From Synechococcus sp. WH 8016 (lineage in GTDB: Bacteria > Cyanobacteriota > Cyanobacteriia > PCC-6307 > Cyanobiaceae): a DNA stretch of 64,000 nt. The stretch covers positions 248,001-312,000 of the forward strand of contig NZ_AGIK01000002.1 in NCBI RefSeq assembly GCF_000230675.1, read 5' to 3'. The notes under the pieces were generated by a model. That model saw nothing but the letters and a program-made list of their open reading frames with translations, was not told the origin of the DNA and made no database searches. Below are positions 38,101 to 46,873 of the stretch, one piece after another (within the stretch, counting starts at the first letter, position 1; the number at the start of each line of letters is the position of its first letter). The position numbers and the translations under genes are program-made.

Positions 38101-39209
38101 TAGATAATAAAGTCAAGACAAAAAGTTTAAGTAGTACAAATCCGGAGCAATCAAAATCAATATCAAGTAATTCATTACAGCATAATCAAGAATATCTTTC
38201 AATCATTAACGAACACAGCAAATTAATGAACAGCTTTCTAATTAGCGAGCAAAATACAATGAATTTAGTTGCCAATAGTCTCAATAAAAATATTCAAAAT
38301 TCTAATTTAAAACATGATCCCAATGAGCTTAACCATCATACTTACCCCTTATTGGGATCGATTGTCGAGGCTAATTCTTCAGAGATAGTGTTTGAAAGAA
38401 CCTTTTCCATTGACAAAGACCTTTTCCTTATTGACCACACACTTGGTGCTAATCTTTCAATTAATAATAAACTATTAGTTGGTTTACCTGTTATTCCATT
38501 TACAATAAGCATGGAGATAATCTCCGAGGCAGCAGACTTTGCTTGTGGTGGTAATAACAAAGTTCTCGAAATTAAAGGGATAAGGGGCTATCGATGGCTG
38601 GCAATTGATGAAGATTCACTCACCTTAACCGTAAAGGCAAAATTCGTTTCCAATACAAATGGGGAAACAAGTATTGATGCCAAGATCTACCAATATAATC
38701 CAGATTCTAAAATTGGCCTTCAATTAGTTTTTGAAGGTATAGTTGTTTGTTCAAATTCTTTTAGAAATTATATTCCCTCTCATGCTATTAGTTTTCTAGA
38801 GTCTGACTTGAAGAGCTCTAGATGGAGTGATGACGAATTATATAAAACCGGTATGTTCCATGGGCCCAGATTTCAGGGAGTAAAAAAGATTAATGGCTGG
38901 TCTAATAAAGGGATCGATGCAACTTTACAGGTCATATCAACAAGTAATTTCTTTGAATTCACAGAACAACCGCAATTTAGATTAGATAGTGGTCTTATTG
39001 ATGCTGCAGGTCAACTTGTTGGTTACTGGGTCTCAGAGCAGTTTGGTACAGATTTTAATGTTTTTCCTTTTAGTGTCAAAAGTTTTTCTCAGTTTACAGA
39101 TATTTTGCCTGATGAAAGCAAATACGGTGTAAAGGCGAAATTAAATTTATTTCAGATCGTCAAACTACCGCTTATTTTGAGTTTGTGGACGAATCAGGTG
39201 ATGTCATAG
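35130..39209 (+). CDS. Polyketide synthase subunit: KS, AT, dehydratase, C-terminus shifted out of frame
   Basis: Starts at ATG 35130, overlapping the previous stop (ATGA), and gives 1359 aa. The ketosynthase has Cys210 in DAACASS and His344 and His384. The acyltransferase has Ser682 in GHSSGENTAL, an altered GEGSQ instead of GQGSQ, and Leu where the malonate-binding Arg should be (SSLNKIYKN against SCRGQLMQD in the first subunit). A long linker rich in Ser, Asn and Lys leads to a hot-dog dehydratase with His1103 (LIDHTLG) and Asp1291 (LIDAAGQL). After residue 1340 the reading frame leaves the dehydratase sequence. The correct continuation lies in the -1 frame and runs into the phosphopantetheinyl transferase. 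Without the shift the protein would be about 1617 aa. Confidence 0.9.
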   Translation: MTNSQPNDIAIIGVSALFPGSKNKDEYWSNIINKVNSITEAGDDWCQNYYDKGSELSNRINNNKGGFIGNISHFDPIKYGIMPNSVDGGEPDHFLALKLAYDALNDAGYIQKDFDRRNTGIILGRGTYINRGYNTLLQHGQIIDQTIEILRKVSPSLDSTLENRIRKELEDSLPPFNAEMAPGLVPNIITGRIANRLDLMGPNYIIDAACASSLVAVDQAIYELNSRRCNMMIAGGVHASTPPQINMIFCQLGALSDTTITPFSDHADGTLLSEGLGMVVLKRLQDAKRDNDRIYAIIKGIGTASDGRGLGLLAPKEEGEILALERAYKNANIDAGTIGLIEAHGTGIPLGDQTEIRSLSKVLGNIKKIHPTCAVGSIKSMIGHTIPAAGVASLIKTSLSLYYKVLPPTLCESINPELEIHKTRLYINTETKPWVHSSSLPYPRRAGVNAFGFGGINSHAVLEEYIPSDNSKNSKASSNIWPFELFLIQGNSWDEVNTKLIVLKKFIDNNPDCQVRNLAFYLSKEPNCSHRISFVTSSYTDLSQKIEKARMWLISSPINLKKPPKSIFANKIDEIDSNANCFLFPGEGSQYSGIIKDLAIYFPSIRHWLDILDSMSINERDLLASQVLYPAMGSISGETEDEVKKKLFEMDYSSEIVFITSLALYSLLEELGVPCKAMIGHSSGENTALVASGLIPINNENQIVEVMSSLNKIYKNCLKDEPIATGDLLACGGIQDETLDFLLSEYPNDVFLAMDNCPNQKILYCTNSVSSRVQEYLGINGAFIQLLPFNRAYHTPLFNKVATAFQEFYESFEYSRSDKKVFSCYSICEFPDNKESIVNLAVNQWTNTVNFAKTIELARESGIDTFIEVGPSSNLTNFIKDIFPDNAIAAFATNHRSKNSLSFFLELLAKLAVRHNLNLSLLFDGREVIDINIEDINPPSNNNGQLLKLNMPIMRLSTDTAAEFSSTLKHLSKEVITNSTENKTESVQASIDNKVKTKSLSSTNPEQSKSISSNSLQHNQEYLSIINEHSKLMNSFLISEQNTMNLVANSLNKNIQNSNLKHDPNELNHHTYPLLGSIVEANSSEIVFERTFSIDKDLFLIDHTLGANLSINNKLLVGLPVIPFTISMEIISEAADFACGGNNKVLEIKGIRGYRWLAIDEDSLTLTVKAKFVSNTNGETSIDAKIYQYNPDSKIGLQLVFEGIVVCSNSFRNYIPSHAISFLESDLKSSRWSDDELYKTGMFHGPRFQGVKKINGWSNKGIDATLQVISTSNFFEFTEQPQFRLDSGLIDAAGQLVGYWVSEQFGTDFNVFPFSVKSFSQFTDILPDESKYGVKAKLNLFQIVKLPLILSLWTNQVMS

Positions 39210-39982
39210 CCTGCCTCGAAGGTTGGGAAGATAGATATTTTGATATCCCAAATGAGTACTACAAATGTCGTCTAAATCCAAGTTCATCATTTATTACAAA
39301 AGACATCAAGCCTAATCATCTATATTGTCAATATTTAAGAGCATTTCCTGACGGATTTTTGGAAGACTCATGGAAAATATGGATGAGAGTCCTAGCACAT
39401 CTTGTTCTCTCCAAAAAGGAGAAAAAACATTGGTATGCTCTCCGTTCAACGCAACATCAAAAAGATTGGCTCATGGGACGTATTGCCGCAAAAAATTCAG
39501 TTCGTAAACTAGTTAAAGATAAGTTCTCCATCCTTTTATCTCCTGTTGATATATCAATATTGAATAATGATAATGGACTACCATTTGTAGAAAGTCCATA
39601 TCTTGCAAGCAATCAAGTGCCTAGTATTTCTATTTCACATCACCTTGGCTCAGCAGTTGCCATTTCTTCGCTGACACATAAGCTAGGCATTGATATATTA
39701 AATCATGCATCAATATCACACCTTGATGATTTAAAAATTGCCTTTTCAGAAATAGAATTTAATTCTCTGAAAAGATATGATCAATTTATTTTGCTTTGTG
39801 CTTTTTCTGCCAAAGAAAGTGTTTACAAAGCTAATTCCCTCTCAACATGGAATCCCCTTGACTTCATGGTCAAGGATGTTGACACTGCTCAAATGATTAT
39901 AACAATCTCCCATGCAGGGGTTGCTTATCCTGTTCAATGCTTACATGAAGAAGACAATCTCGTTACTTTTGTCTTATCCTAG
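39185..39982 (+). CDS. 4'-phosphopantetheinyl transferase domain (with dehydratase tail), probably part of the previous protein
   Basis: This frame begins in the dehydratase tail (FEFVDESGDVIACLEGWEDR is open from before the first start codon) and continues as a Sfp-type transferase. Seen are WLMGRIAAKNSVRKLV, SISISHHLG, LGIDILNH and FSAKESVYKA. The last two correspond to the Mg-binding Asp and the W/FxxKE(A/S)xxKA motif. The enzyme attaches phosphopantetheine to the ACPs of this synthase. The GRIAAK segment is characteristic of transferases integrated at the end of polyketide synthases. GTG 39185 is only a formal start. Restoring one T in the TTT at 39150-39152 fuses it to the KS-AT-DH protein. 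Confidence 0.85.
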   Translation: MDESGDVIACLEGWEDRYFDIPNEYYKCRLNPSSSFITKDIKPNHLYCQYLRAFPDGFLEDSWKIWMRVLAHLVLSKKEKKHWYALRSTQHQKDWLMGRIAAKNSVRKLVKDKFSILLSPVDISILNNDNGLPFVESPYLASNQVPSISISHHLGSAVAISSLTHKLGIDILNHASISHLDDLKIAFSEIEFNSLKRYDQFILLCAFSAKESVYKANSLSTWNPLDFMVKDVDTAQMIITISHAGVAYPVQCLHEEDNLVTFVLS

Positions 39983-40507
39983 ACATTTATGCATACCTAG
40001 CTACAAAGTTATTCGGCAAATTAGTCTATTAGAGGATCTGGGCGACCACGCTCAAAATCATGCCACAAACGCGTAAGTCAAGAGCGTTTCAGGCTATATG
40101 TATATTTTAGTTAGAAAAATTAAAAAAGTTATTAATTTTAATGCAATTTTTAGGGCCTCTGCAAGAATCTTTATGCATATAGCGTACTAGAAAAAACTTT
40201 AGTTGGAGACTCTTAATCTACTGATTAATAAGTAAATGTATACGACTTTATCGCGCAGGGTACAACCCGCTACTAATAAAAGCCGTCCACTCAGACAGAT
40301 GATACTGAGCCCACTTAAGCTTAAAAGAATGCATGAGAATGATGTTTTTAGCAAATACTACTTATGAAATGACTCCATAGACAACCTAAAACTTCACAGC
40401 CTAATTGCATCATCTCATCGAGCAACTCTCTGATCAATTTTTATACTCACACAAAATAGGATAGAAGCACTACATATTATTCAGGGCATCAAACTTAAAA
40501 TGTAAAA
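39983..40507. other. AT-rich gene-free right border of the island
   Basis: About 520 bases between the last PKS gene and the ahcY terminator. It is AT-rich with no convincing open frame. Composition returns to the GC-rich core type at about 40.5 kb, so the island's right border lies here. I looked for an attachment-site repeat shared with 10.7-11.3 kb and saw none. Confidence 0.55.
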
Positions 40508-40538
40508 ATCCACCAGGCATATTTGCGGCCTGGTGGAT
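40508..40538 (-). terminator. Intrinsic terminator of ahcY
   Basis: The arms 40508-40518 and 40528-40538 (GCCTGGTGGAT) pair perfectly over 11 bp around a 9-base loop. Read on the minus strand, the stem begins 18 bases after the ahcY stop and ends in GGATTTTTAC, a T-run, as expected for a factor-independent terminator. Confidence 0.85.
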
Positions 40539-40556
40539 AGGTCATGAGCGAACTGA

Positions 40557-41987
40557 TCAATAGCGATAGTGATCTGGTTTGTAAGGGCCTTCCACGGGAA
40601 CATTGATGTAATCAGCTTGATCTTTGCTCAGCTCAGTGAGTTTGGCGCCGATCTTCTCAAGGTGGAGGCGAGCCACCATCTCATCAAGGTGCTTAGGCAG
40701 CACATACACCTCTTTGCCATATTCATTGCCCTTGGTGAACAACTCAATCTGAGCCAACACCTGGTTCGTGAAGGAGTTGCTCATCACAAAACTAGGGTGG
40801 CCAGTGGCGCAGCCCAGATTGACGAGACGACCTTCGGCAAGAAGAATGATCTTGTTGCCGCTTGGCAAGGTGATGTGATCCACCTGAGGCTTGATGTTGT
40901 CCCACTCATAGGCCTTGAGCGAGGCCACATCAATCTCGTTGTCGAAGTGACCGATATTGCAAACGATCGCTTCGTCCTTCATCTTCACCAGGTGCTCATT
41001 GCGGATCACCTGGTAGTTGCCAGTGGCGGTCACAAAGATGTCCATCTGGTCCACCACATCTTCAAGGCGGACAACCCGGTAACCCTCCATCGCAGCCTGC
41101 AAGGCGCAAATGGGATCCACTTCAGCAATGCAAACGGTGGCGCCAAGACCACGCAATGACTGGGCTGAACCCTTGCCCACATCGCCGTAGCCAACCACGA
41201 GGGCCTGTTTACCAGCCACCATCACGTCGGTCGCACGCTTGATGCTGTCAACCAGCGATTCACGACATCCGTAAAGATTGTCGAACTTGCTCTTCGTAAC
41301 CGAATCGTTGACGTTGATCGCAGGGAAGGGAAGCTCTCCACTCTTCTGCATCTTGTAGAGACGAGCCACGCCCGTGGTGGTCTCCTCGGTCACGCCCTGA
41401 ATTTCAGCCTTGATGCGACTGTAGAAACTGGAATCCTTCGCCAGCTTCTTCTTGATCGAAGCGAACAGGAAGGTCTCCTCTTCGTTGGAAGGATTGTCGA
41501 GCACGGTGATGTCCTGCTCAGCCTTGCTTCCCAACATCACCAGACCGGTGGCATCGCCACCATCGTCGAGGATCATGTTGGGCGTTCCACCATCACCCCA
41601 CTCGAGGATGCTGTGGGTGTAATCCCAGTACTCCTCAAGGGTCTCACCCTTGACGGCAAAGACGGGAATTCCACCAGCAGCCATCGCAGCCGCAGCATGA
41701 TCCTGGGTGGAAAAGATATTGCAGGAGGCCCAGCGCACATCAGCACCGAGCTCGACCAAGGTTTCGATCAGAACAGCTGTCTGAATCGTCATGTGCAAGG
41801 AGCCGGCGATCCGGGCTCCCTTCAAGGGCTTCTCCTTGCCGTACTTGGTACGCAATGCCATCAAACCGGGCATTTCGGTCTCAGCAATATCAAGCTCTTT
41901 GCGCCCGAAATCGGCTAAACCGATATCCGCAATCACGTAATCCTTTGCGACCTGAAGTTCGGCCGTTGCCGCGGCTGTTGCCACCAT
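40557..41987 (-). CDS. ahcY: Adenosylhomocysteinase
   Basis: NAD-dependent enzyme that splits S-adenosylhomocysteine into adenosine and homocysteine and so keeps methylation going. I start it at ATG 41987 (476 aa), preceded by a good ribosome site (GGGAG about 9 bases upstream). The frame is open further but is unlike the family there. Seen are the substrate region [15 protein letters not shown], the NAD loop [17 protein letters not shown] and the C-terminal KPDHYRY, all typical. It is divergent from tsaE with only 24 bases between, so the 5' untranslated region must overlap tsaE antisense. No SAH riboswitch could fit between them. Confidence 0.96.
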   Translation of the reverse strand: MVATAAATAELQVAKDYVIADIGLADFGRKELDIAETEMPGLMALRTKYGKEKPLKGARIAGSLHMTIQTAVLIETLVELGADVRWASCNIFSTQDHAAAAMAAGGIPVFAVKGETLEEYWDYTHSILEWGDGGTPNMILDDGGDATGLVMLGSKAEQDITVLDNPSNEEETFLFASIKKKLAKDSSFYSRIKAEIQGVTEETTTGVARLYKMQKSGELPFPAINVNDSVTKSKFDNLYGCRESLVDSIKRATDVMVAGKQALVVGYGDVGKGSAQSLRGLGATVCIAEVDPICALQAAMEGYRVVRLEDVVDQMDIFVTATGNYQVIRNEHLVKMKDEAIVCNIGHFDNEIDVASLKAYEWDNIKPQVDHITLPSGNKIILLAEGRLVNLGCATGHPSFVMSNSFTNQVLAQIELFTKGNEYGKEVYVLPKHLDEMVARLHLEKIGAKLTELSKDQADYINVPVEGPYKPDHYRY

Positions 41988-42011
41988 ATTGAAAAGCTCC
42001 CTGGGGAGGAT

Positions 42012-42533
42012 GTGAACGATAAATACTTCGGAGACGCCGAGGCTTCGGGCTCCCTTGTCAGCCAATCTACAGATGAGACAAGGATCCTTGACGATCTCGA
42101 GGCCACAAAAGACCTTGGCCGGAGGTTGGCAGCGCGCCTTCAACCAAATGACATCGTGCTGCTAGAGGGACCCCTCGGTGCAGGCAAAACCTCTCTGGTG
42201 CAAGGCCTTGCCGAGGCTCTAGGAATCCAAGAACCAATCACCAGCCCCACCTTCGCGCTTGCTCAGCACTACCCCGAAGGAACCCCCCCTCTCATCCATC
42301 TCGACCTTTACCGGCTCGAGCAAGCTGCCGCAGCAGACGATCTTTTCCTTCAAGAGGAAGAAGAGGCAAACGCAATAGGAGCCTTGCTTGTAGTGGAGTG
42401 GCCGGAGCGGCTCAGCCTTTCCCTTCCAGACGCCTGGATCTTGGATCTCAGCTATGCCGCGAGCGGCGGACGAATCGCCACTCTTCAGATGCCAAGCAAG
42501 CCGGCCGATGACGAATCACCGTACAAGACTTAG
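42012..42533 (+). CDS. tsaE: tRNA threonylcarbamoyladenosine biosynthesis ATPase TsaE
   Basis: P-loop ATPase that helps TsaB/TsaD make the t6A base of tRNAs reading ANN codons. The Walker A is [15 protein letters not shown] near residue 52. Further family marks are [17 protein letters not shown] and VVEWPERL. The start is GTG 42012 (173 aa), and the first 30 residues are non-conserved, so the real start may be a little later. It is followed 26 bases later by the iron-sulfur membrane protein on the same strand. Confidence 0.92.
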   Translation: MNDKYFGDAEASGSLVSQSTDETRILDDLEATKDLGRRLAARLQPNDIVLLEGPLGAGKTSLVQGLAEALGIQEPITSPTFALAQHYPEGTPPLIHLDLYRLEQAAAADDLFLQEEEEANAIGALLVVEWPERLSLSLPDAWILDLSYAASGGRIATLQMPSKPADDESPYKT

Positions 42534-42559
42534 TTATGTCATGAGGCTCGGCTGAGACG

Positions 42560-45208
42560 ATGCACCCTGAAGCTCAAGGCGAACAGCGGATCAACGTTCT
42601 GCGTTGGTTTCTGCTTGGAGGATGGTTGATTCTGCTTGTGATGATGGTGGTGCCCACGGGATCCGTGGCTCGCCCTGACATCTGCAGCGACTTCAAGATC
42701 TGCAGCGACAGCTTCGCGAACGACATCTTCTGGAATATCGGCCTGCCTGCTGTGTTGCTCTGCATAGTGTTCAGCCATGCACTTTGGCGCCGCATTTGCC
42801 CACTCTCCTTCGTCTCCCAACTTGCCAAAGCCCTTGGAGCGCAGCGCACCATTACCGATACGCGCGGCAAACAAAAACTGGTTTTCGTTGATGAATCCTC
42901 TTGGCTTGGCCGTCATCACATCCAGCTGCAGTGGGGCCTGCTGATCACCGGTCTAAGCATGAGAATCCTCATCGCAAACAGCAATGGCATCGTGCTTGCC
43001 GTGATGTGTGGGGCTGCTCTTCTCGGGGCGCTCATCACAGGATGGGCTTACGCTGGCAAGTCGTGGTGTCAGTACGTCTGCCCCTTTGGGGTGGCACAGC
43101 AAGTGATTACCGGTCCGCGGAGCCTTCCTGGTCGGGATGCCCATCTCAACCCAACATCACGAACCACTCAGTCGATGTGCCGCACAAAGGCGGGAGACGC
43201 GGGGCAGGCCGATGTCAGTGCCTGTGTGGCCTGCATCAAACCATGCATGGACATTGATGCGGAGCGCCATTACTGGGCCAATCTCCAGAAGAAGCGAGGA
43301 CTCAACTGGGCCTGGTATTCCTATCCAGGCTTAGTAATCAGCTTCTTTTTACTCATCGAAAGTTACGCCCCTACAGACACAGAATTTGCGAACCTCGACT
43401 ATCTCAAAAGCCACCTCTATACCTACGACAACCGCTTGGCCTCTATGGCCTGGGATTCCATTTTTCCGTATGGCTGGCCCACGTTTCCAAGGCTGATCGC
43501 CGTTCCCATCATCATCTCGGCCGCCGCCGTGATCTCCCAGCTCCTATTTCGGCAGCTAGAGCACTGGCAGGAAGACCTCTTCCGGCAAAACGAACATCCA
43601 GATGCCAAGGCAATCGCAATCCATAGAACCCGCTTGCTGAGCACCGTCATCGCGGTGAATAGCTATTTCATCTTCAAGGGAAGCCCGTTGCCGTGGATGG
43701 GACCACATGGGCATGCCGTATTCAGGCTGGTGGTGATGGCAATCATGGCCATGTGGCTCTATCGGGGTTGGAACCGCAATCAACAGCTCTATGAACGTGA
43801 AAGCACAAGCACAAGCTTGCGCAAGCAATTGATCAAACTTGGGGATCAGCTCTCCGATCTGCTCGGAGGGCGTCGTCTGAAGGATCTAAGCCCAACTGAG
43901 GTCTTCACCTTGGCAAAAGCACTTCCCGCCAAGGCCAAGAGCGAAAGACGATCCATCTACAGCAACGTCTTGAAAGAACAATTGGAGCAGGGACGCCTTG
44001 ATCGACGCACGGCCTTAGTGCAACTCGAGGAGCTCCGCCTCAGTCTTGGCCTGACCCAAGACGAGCACCGCGCTGCCATTGAAGTACTGGTGGCAGAAAA
44101 TCCAAAACTGCAAGAACTCAGCGCGATGGATCTTGCTGGCCTGGAGCTCCGCTGCAGTGCCGCCATGGAAGAAATTGAAAATCTGCTTCGTATCAGCCAC
44201 TGCACAACGATCACACCGGAACGCATCCCAGACGCTTTAAATCAAGAACTCGAGCGTATCCGGATCGAAAGTGGCCTTGACAACGAGAGCTGGCAAGAAA
44301 CGGTCCTTGAATTCTCCCCCAACTCAAATCGCAGTGAACGAGAGCTCAAACACCTTTACAAGGCAATTGAAATCCATCTCAGCGAACGCTGGGTCCTTCG
44401 TCAAAGAAGTCAGGACAACCCGCTTCTTCTCCCTCTACTTCTGAGCATCGACAAACACATTGCGAGGCTGATGCCGTCCTTAGTCGAGCTTCAGCAGCGC
44501 ATCCTGGTTGCACGTTCTACTGAATGTCTCAAATCTGATCAGCTGAGCCTGCTTGCTTCAGTCCCTGAAAGCGTGCTCACCTTCCTAAGCAGTGAAGACA
44601 ACACAACGCTTGCGCTTCGGCATTGGTTGACTGACCAACCCAAAGCCACACTGGATTTTCAAAACCTGCCAACAGCGCAAGAAGTTCTGGAAAGCCTTGC
44701 CAAGACATCCTTCGATCCCTCCACACGTCATTGGGCCAACGCGGTACTACTCCGTCAAACCCCAAACGGGAGCGAAGACCTAGCAGAACTATTGAAAGTA
44801 CCAGCTGGACAAAAGCTGCTGAGCCTGCTGGAGCCAAGAACATTGAGCAGACTTCCCAAAATCAGCACCCTTAAGACCTGGATTCCAGGAGAAGAAATCA
44901 AGCTTCCAGAAGACGGCGTTGCCATTTTGCTGAAAGGTGGCTGTGAGCTCAACAGCCAAACTCTGGTGTTGGCACCAGCAACCAGCAATACACCTCTGAG
45001 CTTTCTCGGGTTACTGGATTACCTGGGTGGTGCAGGCACGAGTGGAAGCCGTCACGATCATCGAGCCACTCACTTGGGCCTTATGGCCCTGACCTTCGAT
45101 GGGCCAGCCTTTCGAGAGCTACTGGATGTAGCCCCTGTGCTTGAAGTGGAACTAACCCGTCAATTGGCCTGGGCCTGCAGTCCAAAAACAAAACTGCAGC
45201 TTCACTGA
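42560..45208 (+). CDS. NapH-like 4Fe-4S membrane protein with long C-terminal domain
   Basis: An 882-aa protein. The N-terminal third has about six membrane helices with polyferredoxin motifs: WRRICPLSF near residue 76, WCQYVCPFG near 173, and CVACIKPCMDID near 222. These motifs are of the NapH/CcoG (RdxA) type and should bind iron-sulfur clusters for electron transfer. Later membrane segments end near residue 400. The remaining 480 residues are soluble and helical, ending in a region that resembles a cyclic-nucleotide-binding/Crp-like beta domain (about residues 775-860). The function is unknown. A redox partner of a membrane enzyme is the usual idea. It ends 7 bases from the convergent symporter gene. 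Confidence 0.82.
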   Translation: MHPEAQGEQRINVLRWFLLGGWLILLVMMVVPTGSVARPDICSDFKICSDSFANDIFWNIGLPAVLLCIVFSHALWRRICPLSFVSQLAKALGAQRTITDTRGKQKLVFVDESSWLGRHHIQLQWGLLITGLSMRILIANSNGIVLAVMCGAALLGALITGWAYAGKSWCQYVCPFGVAQQVITGPRSLPGRDAHLNPTSRTTQSMCRTKAGDAGQADVSACVACIKPCMDIDAERHYWANLQKKRGLNWAWYSYPGLVISFFLLIESYAPTDTEFANLDYLKSHLYTYDNRLASMAWDSIFPYGWPTFPRLIAVPIIISAAAVISQLLFRQLEHWQEDLFRQNEHPDAKAIAIHRTRLLSTVIAVNSYFIFKGSPLPWMGPHGHAVFRLVVMAIMAMWLYRGWNRNQQLYERESTSTSLRKQLIKLGDQLSDLLGGRRLKDLSPTEVFTLAKALPAKAKSERRSIYSNVLKEQLEQGRLDRRTALVQLEELRLSLGLTQDEHRAAIEVLVAENPKLQELSAMDLAGLELRCSAAMEEIENLLRISHCTTITPERIPDALNQELERIRIESGLDNESWQETVLEFSPNSNRSERELKHLYKAIEIHLSERWVLRQRSQDNPLLLPLLLSIDKHIARLMPSLVELQQRILVARSTECLKSDQLSLLASVPESVLTFLSSEDNTTLALRHWLTDQPKATLDFQNLPTAQEVLESLAKTSFDPSTRHWANAVLLRQTPNGSEDLAELLKVPAGQKLLSLLEPRTLSRLPKISTLKTWIPGEEIKLPEDGVAILLKGGCELNSQTLVLAPATSNTPLSFLGLLDYLGGAGTSGSRHDHRATHLGLMALTFDGPAFRELLDVAPVLEVELTRQLAWACSPKTKLQLH

Positions 45209-45215
45209 AATCAGA

Positions 45216-46670
45216 TCAGGCTTCCGCCGGCCTTGAGCATTGTGCGATCACGTAATCCACTCCCAAAACCGTGCAGGACACAACGAGTGCAGGAATCAAA
45301 GGCAGACAGCCCCCCTGAAACACCTCCGGAATTACGCCCATTGCAAAACCCAGCAAAACGGCTTCCCCCCCAATCACCGACAACATCGCCCCAACAACGG
45401 ACCAGCGCAGGCCATAGACCGCCCCCACCAACATCGGGAACAGCAGGGCGAGCCCCGAAAAGGCATGGGTTGCCAGCGAAAGAATCGCCTCCGGCGGACG
45501 AAGGGCGATCACCAGACCCGCAACCGCAAGGGCGATCACCACAAGCTGCCCAACACGCACTTGCTCCGACAAAGACGCTTGCGGGCGCCAATACCTTTTA
45601 TATAAGTCGCGAGTCAGCATCGACGACAGGGCCAACAATTGCGAATCCAAAGTGGACATAAACGCAGCCAAGGCCCCCACCATCACGATTCCCGTTAACC
45701 ACTCCGGGCTGTAATGCCCAAGCATCAAGGGCATGATCTGATCGGATGCGCGACCTACCAGATCGGGGAAGGCCAGATGCCCCCACATCCCAATCATCAC
45801 GGGACAGACAAACAGCACTCCCGCCACGACGGGGTAAATCACCATCGACTGTTTCAGCGAGCGATCATCCCCAGCAGCGAAAAAACGCATCAACATCTGC
45901 GGAAACATCGGAAGACATAACGGCCAAAGGAGCAAGTAACTCGCCATCATTCGAGGCGTAAAAAAATCATTGCGTCCAGCCCCACTAAAGAGATCAGGAA
46001 GCTGTTGCAAAAGCGTGCGATTTGCGGTTTGAACCCCACCAACACCTTTGGCCACAGCGACAAAAGCCATCAGCATCAGCAAAAACATCAGCACTCCTTG
46101 AAGCACATCGGTACGCGCAACAGCACGCATACCGCCACCAACGACATAAAGCACAATCACAACCGTGAGCAGCACTGCTCCCACTGCAAAAGGCACGGCG
46201 CCTCCCGTGAGACTCTCAAGCAAATACCCTGCGCCCAAAGGCTGCAGAGCCAAATAGGGAAGGGTGAACAACACCATGACCACAAGCACCAACAGACGCA
46301 GCCCTTCCCCAGGGAGGAGATGGCCGATCAATTCGGACGGAGTGATCAGGCCATGTTGAGCACTGAGCCTGCGTACCCGGCAGCCCAGGCTGCCAAAACT
46401 TAGGGCAGCCAATCCTGTTCCAAAGGCCATCATCGGGTAATAAGCAATGCCGATGCGATACCCCGCGCCCGCAAAGCCAAGAAAAAAGAAGGCGCTGAAA
46501 TTCGTGGCGATCAGCGTGAAAAACAGCACGCCGGCTCGCAGCCGGCGATCAGCCAGAAAATAGGAGTCGGCGCTGTTGGTTTGTCCCCCAAGACTCTGAG
46601 CACCTAGCCAGAGCAAAGCCAGCAGGTAGACAACAAGAGAGATCAGCGCAGAAATCAGGGTGGTGGTCAT
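45216..46670 (-). CDS. Sodium:solute symporter (SSS family)
   Basis: A polytopic transporter of 484 aa from ATG 46670 (MTTTLISALISLVVYLLALL), with about 13 hydrophobic helices. SSS marks are SADSYFLADRRL, ATNFSAFFFLGFAGAGYRIG, VVGGGMRAVARTDVLQG and LAAFMSTLDSQLLALSS, the last holding the Na2-site Ser. It would take up a solute with sodium in seawater. The substrate is unknown. The start overlaps by ATGA the end of a small two-helix open frame that looks like its small partner. The glutamine-synthetase-like gene lies on the other side in divergent orientation, so an amine or amino-acid substrate is possible. Confidence 0.93.
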   Translation of the reverse strand: MTTTLISALISLVVYLLALLWLGAQSLGGQTNSADSYFLADRRLRAGVLFFTLIATNFSAFFFLGFAGAGYRIGIAYYPMMAFGTGLAALSFGSLGCRVRRLSAQHGLITPSELIGHLLPGEGLRLLVLVVMVLFTLPYLALQPLGAGYLLESLTGGAVPFAVGAVLLTVVIVLYVVGGGMRAVARTDVLQGVLMFLLMLMAFVAVAKGVGGVQTANRTLLQQLPDLFSGAGRNDFFTPRMMASYLLLWPLCLPMFPQMLMRFFAAGDDRSLKQSMVIYPVVAGVLFVCPVMIGMWGHLAFPDLVGRASDQIMPLMLGHYSPEWLTGIVMVGALAAFMSTLDSQLLALSSMLTRDLYKRYWRPQASLSEQVRVGQLVVIALAVAGLVIALRPPEAILSLATHAFSGLALLFPMLVGAVYGLRWSVVGAMLSVIGGEAVLLGFAMGVIPEVFQGGCLPLIPALVVSCTVLGVDYVIAQCSRPAEA

Positions 46671-46852
46671 GGGCGGGCGATCCAAGCAGCGATCAGGGTG
46701 AGTGCCGCCTGCAGGACGATGAACATCAACACCCAAGCGGGCATGCCAGCTCAAAAGGGCAGGGCTGAATCAGCCTGAAGATGCACCACTAACGCCAAAA
46801 CAACGGCAGCGAGCAAAGCCAACCAAGGCAAGCGGCTAGGCATGACAACCAT
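46667..46852 (-). pseudogene. Small membrane partner of the symporter (DUF3311-like), split by one TGA
   Basis: From ATG 46852, which has a strong ribosome site (AAGGAG, 8 bases before), the frame reads one membrane helix (RLPWLALLAAVVLALVVHLQ) and stops at TGA 46753-46751 after SALPF. The same frame then continues without any further stop as AGMPAWVLMFIVLQAALTLI to a TGA that overlaps the symporter ATG. Together they would make a 60-aa protein with two helices, the size and layout of the small proteins (DUF3311 and similar) often encoded just before SSS symporters. A single TGG-to-TGA change would explain the break. Restart at ATG 46744 could still make the second half. Confidence 0.6.
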
Positions 46853-46873
46853 CAAACGGACTCCTTCTGAGCG

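Noticed and set aside
41988-42143. Longer N-terminus for adenosylhomocysteinase and a possible SAH riboswitch
   Set aside because: The extra residues are antisense to tsaE and unlike the family. With 24 bases between the two starts there is no room for a riboswitch outside tsaE.
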